A DNA stretch of 10,433 nucleotides from Synechococcus sp. CPC35 (lineage in GTDB: Bacteria > Cyanobacteriota > Cyanobacteriia > PCC-6307 > Cyanobiaceae): assembly GCA_002684175.1 (NCBI GenBank), contig NYUU01000092.1:6082-16514 (forward strand), given 5' to 3'. The notes beneath the pieces are model-generated. The model did not search any database and was not told where the DNA came from. It worked only from the letters and a program-made list of their open reading frames with translations. Of the stretch, positions 6,379 through 10,433 are shown one piece after another. A program made the position numbers and the translations under genes. Each line of letters begins with the position of its first letter. Within the stretch, counting starts at the first letter, position 1.

Positions 6379-7434
6379 ATGGGAGTCAGTGAAAAAATAA
6401 ATTTTCTTTTTTCAACATTTAGTGTATTTACGGGGGCAAAGTCATTTGAAAAAAATCCAGTCATAGGAAATAGCTACCTAAACCAGAAAGGTCTTCATCT
6501 CTTTCGCATGAAGACTGCACATTTCATCGCGAGTTTACATCGAAGCGCGTTATCTCGCGATGTCAAAAGTGAATACCGCGAGCAATACGAGAAGCATGGC
6601 TATGTATGCATTGAAAATTACCTGCCGGCGGATGCATTTTTAACTTTGCAAAAAAATATTATGTCGAATCAATGGAATCGTCTCGACATGAATCAAGGTG
6701 GTGTAATAACCCGTAGGGTTCTGCTTGATGTTGGGACACTTCCCGGTAGTCAAAAATATCTTCAGCAACTGATCAAGTCAAAAACATTAAAAAACCTGAT
6801 TCGTTACGTTGCTGGAACTAGAGGAGAACCTATTTATTCACTCCAGGCGATTTTTGCTGGCTACGCTCGCAAAAATAATGATCCTCAGAGTGACTTTCAT
6901 TCGGATGCATTCCATTCCACCGCCAAAGCCTGGTACTTCCTTGAAGATGTTCCTATCGATGAGGGGCCTTTTGCCTATGTGCCTGGATCCCATCTTTTAA
7001 CCACTGAGCGACTTGACTGGGAGTATCAGCAAAGCTGTAAAGCGGCAAAACATCCGATTCGATATCACGCCAGAGGTTCATTTCGTGCAACAAAAGAAGA
7101 TCTAAGTCAGATGAACTATCCGCCACCAAGAATATTCAACGTGCCTGCTAACACACTTGTGATTGCTAATACGATGGGATTCCATCGGAGAACACCCAGC
7201 CCAGAGGCAACCTTACGCATCGAGCTATATGCCACTCTTCGTCGCAATCCGTTCCATCTTCTCCCTCAACTGGATTTGCTCAGCCTTCCTGTTCTGCGAA
7301 ACAGAATTGGCTCGCTGTATTGGTGGGCCATCGTACGAGCCAACCGGTTATTTGGAATGAAGCTGCCCTGGAAATCAGCAGGATATGGATCTCTGAATGA
7401 ACCACCAGTGCGAGCAAAAAAACGTCAGCTATGA
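6379..7434 (+). CDS. Phytanoyl-CoA dioxygenase (PhyH) family Fe(II)/2-oxoglutarate oxygenase
   Basis: A 351-residue protein. The cupin-type iron site is visible as SDFHSDAF (His174, Asp176) and the distal GFHRRTP (His269), with Arg280 in TLRIELY about 11 residues later, well placed to bind 2-oxoglutarate. Other family signs are REQYEKHGYVCIENYLP near the start of the domain (67-83) and AWYFLEDVPIDEGPFAYVPGSH (184-205). The enzyme should hydroxylate or otherwise oxidise an organic substrate using oxygen and 2-oxoglutarate. The substrate cannot be read from the sequence. About 60 residues precede the domain, and ATG at 6508 (Met44) is an alternative start, but 6379 fits the 3-base gap after tldE. 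A hydrophobic, basic tail (about 290-330) follows the active site. The first hundred bases are strikingly AT-rich (32 G or C in 6381-6480). It overlaps fmt by ATGA. Confidence 0.85.
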   Translation: MGVSEKINFLFSTFSVFTGAKSFEKNPVIGNSYLNQKGLHLFRMKTAHFIASLHRSALSRDVKSEYREQYEKHGYVCIENYLPADAFLTLQKNIMSNQWNRLDMNQGGVITRRVLLDVGTLPGSQKYLQQLIKSKTLKNLIRYVAGTRGEPIYSLQAIFAGYARKNNDPQSDFHSDAFHSTAKAWYFLEDVPIDEGPFAYVPGSHLLTTERLDWEYQQSCKAAKHPIRYHARGSFRATKEDLSQMNYPPPRIFNVPANTLVIANTMGFHRRTPSPEATLRIELYATLRRNPFHLLPQLDLLSLPVLRNRIGSLYWWAIVRANRLFGMKLPWKSAGYGSLNEPPVRAKKRQL

Positions 7435-8441
7435 AAGTTCTTTACTGGGGCACACCGCACTACGCGGTCCCCACTCTTAAGGCAATTCATGCCGCTGGAC
7501 ACGACATCGTCGGTGTTGTCAGCCAGCCTGATCGTCGCCGTGGTCGTGGTCAGCAAATCATTCCATCTCCTGTGAAGGATCAGGCCATCAAGCTTGGTCT
7601 GAGAGTTTTCACTCCGGAGCGGATCAGACGTGACTTGGACTGTCAACAGAAGCTCGCCGAGCTTGGTGCAGATATTTCAGTCGTTGTCGCTTTCGGCCAG
7701 ATTCTTCCTGCTGAGATTCTGAATCAACCACCCCTGGGCTGCTGGAACGGTCATGGCTCACTGCTGCCACGATGGCGCGGTGCAGCCCCGATCCAGTGGT
7801 CGATCCTTGAAGGCGATCAAGAGACAGGGGTCGGAGTGATGGCCATGGAAGAGGGGCTTGATACAGGTCCTGTTCTGCTGGAGCAACGCATTCCTCTCGG
7901 CCTTCTGGATAATGCAACGGTTATTGGCGATCGCCTGAGCGATCTGACTGCCAAATTGATGCTGGAAGCACTTCCAGTGATTGGCTCAGTTGGCCCTGGA
8001 TCCTCAGAAGAACGACTGAGGCAACTTGAGGTGCGACAGCAGAGCAGCGGAAGCTGTTACGCAAGACTGTTGAAAAAGCAGGATTTTGATCTCAATTGGT
8101 CACAATCAGCACTTGCAACACACAGACGCGTCATGGGTCTCTACCCAAATGCAGTAACAACCTGGAAAGGAAAAAGACTCAAAATCACGTCTAGCGAGCC
8201 TCTGATCGAACGTCTTAAACATCAGTTGAGCACAAAGGCTGCCGACCTGGTGGGGCGTTGGGGAACAGGATCCCATCAACCGGGAACAGTGCTTGATGTC
8301 ATTGAGAATCTTGGATTTGTCGTCAGCAGCTCCGGTTGTCCATTGCTGGTCAAGGAGGCACAAATCGAAGGCAAGCGACGCAGCAGTGAAGGAATTCTTA
8401 CCCAACAGATGAGTTCGGCTATTGGTGATTTACTTGGATAA
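7431..8441 (+). CDS. fmt: Methionyl-tRNA formyltransferase
   Basis: A 336-residue protein. It formylates the initiator Met-tRNA using 10-formyl-tetrahydrofolate, an early step of bacterial translation. The N-terminal catalytic domain shows GTPHYAVPTL (7-16), VVSQPDRRRGRGQQ (29-42, with the folate-side PDRxxGRG element), CWNGHGSLLPRWRGAAPIQW (104-123) and EEGLDTGPVL (140-149). Catalytic Asn106, His108 and Asp144 are all present at the same numbers as in E. coli. The C-terminal domain (about 205-336) includes LNWSQSA and a VMGLYPNAVT segment typical of the tRNA-binding half. The ATG lies in the ATGA overlap with the dioxygenase gene, and no Shine-Dalgarno is seen, suggesting coupled translation. 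It ends the + strand operon, with the convergent terC gene 219 bases away. Confidence 0.96.
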   Translation: MKVLYWGTPHYAVPTLKAIHAAGHDIVGVVSQPDRRRGRGQQIIPSPVKDQAIKLGLRVFTPERIRRDLDCQQKLAELGADISVVVAFGQILPAEILNQPPLGCWNGHGSLLPRWRGAAPIQWSILEGDQETGVGVMAMEEGLDTGPVLLEQRIPLGLLDNATVIGDRLSDLTAKLMLEALPVIGSVGPGSSEERLRQLEVRQQSSGSCYARLLKKQDFDLNWSQSALATHRRVMGLYPNAVTTWKGKRLKITSSEPLIERLKHQLSTKAADLVGRWGTGSHQPGTVLDVIENLGFVVSSSGCPLLVKEAQIEGKRRSSEGILTQQMSSAIGDLLG

Positions 8442-8541
8442 ATGAGTCAGCAGCACAAGCTCGATTCTACATTTTATACATTAAAATCAATAGTTGATCT
8501 TGTGTAAAACTGAAACCGCCTGGTCACAGAGAAAGCCTGAA

Positions 8542-8559
8542 AACTTTCCTTCGGAAGTT
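8542..8559 (+). terminator. Candidate terminator after fmt
   Basis: AACTTTC (8542-8548) pairs with GGAAGTT (8553-8559) through a CTTC loop, a 7-pair stem with one G-T pair, followed by ATTTGT. It lies 100 bases after the fmt stop. The T run is short, so efficiency may be limited. Confidence 0.4.
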
Positions 8560-8593
8560 ATTTGTACGCAATCGCAACTAAAATTCTAGAGAC

Positions 8594-8614
8594 ATTGCTA
8601 TATATTCTAGCAAT
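8594..8614. terminator. AT-rich hairpin between convergent genes
   Basis: ATTGCTA (8594-8600) is a perfect inverted repeat of TAGCAAT (8608-8614) with a 7-base loop. It is followed by TT and then AAAA. It could act weakly on either strand, but such stems also occur by chance in AT-rich DNA. Confidence 0.3.
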
Positions 8615-8660
8615 TTAAAAGCTAATTTAACTTGATTCAAGGTGCGATATTACACAAAAT

Positions 8661-9401
8661 TCATCCACCAGTCGATGGTGTTTCTGCGGTCTGCTCAGGA
8701 CTTTTGAGTGAAAACCCCCAACTGAACACAGTGATGATGGCGACGAGAGTAATCCAATCTGGCTGATTGAGATCTGGAAAAATTACATGTAGAAGTAATC
8801 TGAATGCAATAAACGCAACTGCAAGAAAACCAGCCGTTTCAAGTCTTGCGTATTCGTCTAACCAGCGGATAAAAAATGCAGCTGTAAAGCGCAGGGCGAT
8901 AATTCCAACAGTGGCACCAGTCATCACAAGGATCAGCTGATCGCTGATTGCAACAGCTGCTGCGACACTGTCAATTGAGAAGGCAAGATCCGTTAAAGCC
9001 AATAAAACAACGGTTTGAAGAAGTGTACGTTGGCTTGATTGCTCATTAACAGAATCAGAAGAATCATTTTGTTGATCATAACGACTGCGAAGATGATCAA
9101 AAACCAACCAGAACAGATACATTGATCCAATCAGCTGTACCCAGGTATTTTGAAGAACCCACTGGGCAATTATGATCAATAATATTCTCAGAATTAAAGC
9201 AAGTCCGATACCAATATTCAGAGCTAATTTTTCTTGAGCTGGTTGTCGGTTACTGCGGGCAATGGCTGCAAGAGCTACAGCATTGTCCGCTGAAAGCATC
9301 AGTTCCAGCAGAATGAGCACAGGCAGAAGCGTTAACACCTCCCACCATTGATCAGCTCCTCCAAAAAGATCAGAAAGTGCTGGGAGGGCGGTGATGTCCA
9401 T
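8661..9401 (-). CDS. TerC family integral membrane protein (probable metal ion exporter)
   Basis: A 246-residue protein with about seven hydrophobic segments (roughly 22-48, 60-82, 86-104, 127-150, 155-178, 187-207 and 216-233). The two family signatures are present: LELMLSADNAVALA (31-44) and the related DLAFSIDSVAAAVAIS (138-153), whose acidic residues Glu32, Asp39, Asp138 and Asp144 lie in helices. These internally related halves are typical of the TerC/Alx group. Characterised members move manganese out of the cell, and a plant plastid TerC is needed for thylakoid assembly. A role in metal handling or membrane protein assembly is therefore inferred. The loop at 105-126 is rich in Gln, Ser and Asp. 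The start ATG is the complement of 9399-9401, just 38 bases from the divergent gene. Stretches of the gene are AT-richer than tldDE. Confidence 0.9.
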   Translation of the reverse strand: MDITALPALSDLFGGADQWWEVLTLLPVLILLELMLSADNAVALAAIARSNRQPAQEKLALNIGIGLALILRILLIIIAQWVLQNTWVQLIGSMYLFWLVFDHLRSRYDQQNDSSDSVNEQSSQRTLLQTVVLLALTDLAFSIDSVAAAVAISDQLILVMTGATVGIIALRFTAAFFIRWLDEYARLETAGFLAVAFIAFRLLLHVIFPDLNQPDWITLVAIITVFSWGFSLKSPEQTAETPSTGG

Positions 9402-9439
9402 CGCGACAGCCTAGAAAGCTAAGCAGCTGTCCGAAGCGG
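9402..9439. promoter_or_regulatory. 38-base divergent start-to-start region
   Basis: The starts of terC (- strand) and the hypothetical gene (+ strand) face away from each other across 38 bases. Two full non-overlapping promoters with leaders do not fit here, so at least one promoter should reach into the opposite coding region. I see no convincing -10/-35 pair or Shine-Dalgarno. The only symmetry is the short AGCT AAGC AGCT at 9417-9428. Confidence 0.35.
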
Positions 9440-10207
9440 ATGCAAACCAGGGCTGAACTGTGCCATGTCGACACGCTCCGATGTGTTGTGCGTGTTGAGG
9501 CCTGGGTGGAAGAGCACCTGATCGGCAGCAGTCTCGGCGAAGCCGCCACGGCTGAAGAAGCAGAAGACCGCGCTATGGCCCGATTGAGGAGTCGATGGCC
9601 TGGAGAGGACGCCGGCAGCTCGACTCCTGCAGCCCCAGTGGACAAGAGATCGATTGTCAGATCGTCCGAAAACATCTCTGCAGAATCGCAGCTGAAGCCG
9701 GATCTCCAGGTTGCAGAGGAAGCGCCTACTCAGCCGAAGGCAACATCGGAAGCGAAGCCAACGTCGGAACAGTCAACAATTCCATCGGAATCACCGACAC
9801 TACCTTCAGAAACACCGACGGATCCTGAGGACTGGAGCGAGGAGCTGACAGCGATTGATCTTGAAATCAAACGAATCGGCTGGACCCGTGAACAGGAGCA
9901 GTCATACCTCACCCGTGCTTTTGGTCATGGCCGTCGCCATAAACTCACCCGCTATGCAGATCTGGTTGGTTACCTGCGACAACTTCGACTCATGCAGGCC
10001 GGCGAAACCCCTGATCAGGCTCCTGTTCCAATTCGCAGAGGAGATCTCATTCAGCAGGGAGATCAGATGCTCAACATGTTGAAATGGTCTTCAGAGGAGG
10101 CCCGTGGCTTTCTTCAAAAACAGATGAATGCTTCAAGTCGGCAGCAGCTCAGCGACGAACAGCTGCTGGAATTCAACATGCTTCTGGAAGAGAAGATGAT
10201 TAAATAA
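9440..10207 (+). CDS. Conserved-looking hypothetical protein with two Trp-centred helical modules
   Basis: I do not recognise a named family for this 255-residue protein. Three regions are visible. Residues 3-52 look like a small folded domain: alternating strand-like ELCHVDTLRCVVRVEAWV, then a helix AEEAEDRAMARLRSRW. This recalls a compact RNA-binding-type alpha/beta fold, but I cannot show that. Residues 54-130 are a Pro, Ser, Thr and Glu rich linker with repeated SE-P-T pieces. Residues 138-184 and 205-253 are two similar helical modules aligning without gaps around GWTREQEQSYL...RRHKL and KWSSEEARGFL...SRQQL (offset 68 residues: Trp148/216, Leu157/225, Arg166/234, Leu169/237). No membrane helix or signal peptide is present. 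The start ATG at 9440 is the first in frame and has no clear ribosome site. The strong terminator at 10280 follows. Confidence 0.8.
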   Translation: MQTRAELCHVDTLRCVVRVEAWVEEHLIGSSLGEAATAEEAEDRAMARLRSRWPGEDAGSSTPAAPVDKRSIVRSSENISAESQLKPDLQVAEEAPTQPKATSEAKPTSEQSTIPSESPTLPSETPTDPEDWSEELTAIDLEIKRIGWTREQEQSYLTRAFGHGRRHKLTRYADLVGYLRQLRLMQAGETPDQAPVPIRRGDLIQQGDQMLNMLKWSSEEARGFLQKQMNASSRQQLSDEQLLEFNMLLEEKMIK

Positions 10208-10279
10208 TCAATCCTGCCAGCCATTAGTATTTAAAATCAGTCTTTGAATAAATTCCCAATAAATTGCAAATAGCATACA

Positions 10280-10307
10280 AAAAACTCCACTTAGTAGTGG
10301 AGTTTTT
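10280..10307. terminator. Strong bidirectional intrinsic terminator
   Basis: AAAAACTCCACT (10280-10291) pairs perfectly with AGTGGAGTTTTT (10296-10307) around a TAGT loop, a 12-pair stem with an A run on the left and a T run on the right. It therefore has the GC stem plus U tract of a terminator on both strands. It lies 72 bases after the + strand gene and 21 bases after the stop of the - strand frame at 10329, as expected between convergent genes. Confidence 0.9.
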
Positions 10308-10328
10308 AATCAGATTATCCTCAAAGAG

Positions 10329-10433
10329 TTATGCGCCAAAAGCAACCGAACATGCAGCATTCACCAACTCACCCTCTGTCCGACTGGACGGGGCATGGCC
10401 ATTGAGATAACCATCGCTGCAATTGGCACGCAT
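10329..10433 (-). CDS. C-terminal end, or very small complete protein, unknown
   Basis: On the - strand the frame from the window edge reads MRANCSDGYLNGHAPSSR then TEGELVNAACSVAFGA, and stops at TAA (complement of 10329-10331). The ATG coincides with the last three bases of the window, so it may be an internal Met of a longer protein or a true start of a 34-residue peptide. Support for its being coding comes from the strong terminator 21 bases beyond the stop, oriented for this strand as well. Two cysteines (5 and 28 of the visible part) and a high Ala, Gly and Ser content are all that can be described. I do not recognise the family. Confidence 0.5.
   Translation of the reverse strand: MRANCSDGYLNGHAPSSRTEGELVNAACSVAFGA

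Larger units (their letters stand above)
8442..8660. other. AT-rich gap between convergent fmt and terC
   Basis: No supportable gene is seen. Composition is very AT-rich (22 G or C in the 80 bases 8561-8640). It contains two modest hairpins listed separately, and a third (CTTG ATT CAAG, 8631-8641) that in the - strand is followed by a T-containing stretch. Since both flanking genes end here, termination for both strands is the expected role. Confidence 0.6.

Noticed and set aside
7746-7766. Gly in place of the usual Val or Ile between Asn106 and His108 of Fmt
   Set aside because: The catalytic Asn, His and Asp are intact, and I recall similar sequence in other picocyanobacterial Fmt proteins, so this is probably ordinary lineage variation.
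8442-8507. 21-codon open frame directly after the fmt stop
   Set aside because: It is too short, sits in AT-rich DNA, and has no ribosome site or motif. It would be adjacent to fmt by chance.
8500-8657. 8-base inverted repeat TTGTGTAA / TTACACAA bounding most of the fmt-terC gap, considered as ends of a small mobile element
   Set aside because: An 8-base match in a gap of about 220 AT-rich bases is expected by chance fairly often. I see no flanking target duplication and the arms do not extend.
1-10433. tRNA, rRNA, CRISPR array, insertion sequence or riboswitch
   Set aside because: I looked on both strands for cloverleaf-like arms, regularly spaced identical repeats, transposase motifs and long structured leaders, and found none I could support.

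Overview
The window reads as chromosomal DNA of a marine picocyanobacterium, most likely a Synechococcus-type organism with moderate GC. The strongest pointer is a full-length, oxygen-dependent chlorophyll cyclase (AcsF) whose N-terminus resembles the picocyanobacterial form. A DUF2996-like protein, known to me only from cyanobacteria, supports this. So do a TldD/TldE pair of the cyanobacterial type and tightly packed genes, many with 4-base start/stop overlaps. The assignment rests on recalled family sequences, not on a search.

Left block (1-2418, + strand): the C-terminus of an RNase R-like exoribonuclease, ubiX (flavin prenyltransferase), a small two-helix membrane protein, and a DUF2996-like protein with an N-terminal extension of six exact-length 14-residue repeats. 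Gaps or overlaps are 2, 4 and 4 bases, so this looks like one co-translated operon. acsF follows after 66 bases (2485-3564) and may be read through from it or have its own promoter.

Middle block (3596-8441, + strand): tldD and tldE (pmbA) encode the two halves of a zinc protease. They are followed 3 bases later by a Fe(II)/2-oxoglutarate dioxygenase of the phytanoyl-CoA dioxygenase family, which overlaps fmt (methionyl-tRNA formyltransferase) by 4 bases. The dioxygenase starts in clearly AT-rich DNA and looks like an accessory gene placed seamlessly into a housekeeping operon.

Right block: an AT-rich gap of 219 bases separates fmt from a convergent terC-family membrane protein gene (8661-9401, - strand). 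Only 38 bases separate the start of terC from the start of a divergent hypothetical gene (9440-10207, + strand), whose product carries two similar Trp-centred helical modules. A strong bidirectional terminator (10280-10307) ends that gene and a convergent - strand reading frame that runs to the window edge.

Functionally the window is mostly housekeeping: RNA turnover, prenylated flavin and chlorophyll synthesis, peptide processing, translation initiation and probable metal transport. I found no defence system, CRISPR array, insertion sequence, tRNA or rRNA. The points most worth a second look are the dioxygenase insertion, an AT-rich synonymous patch inside acsF, the 42-base repeat array, and the duplicated module in the last complete gene.
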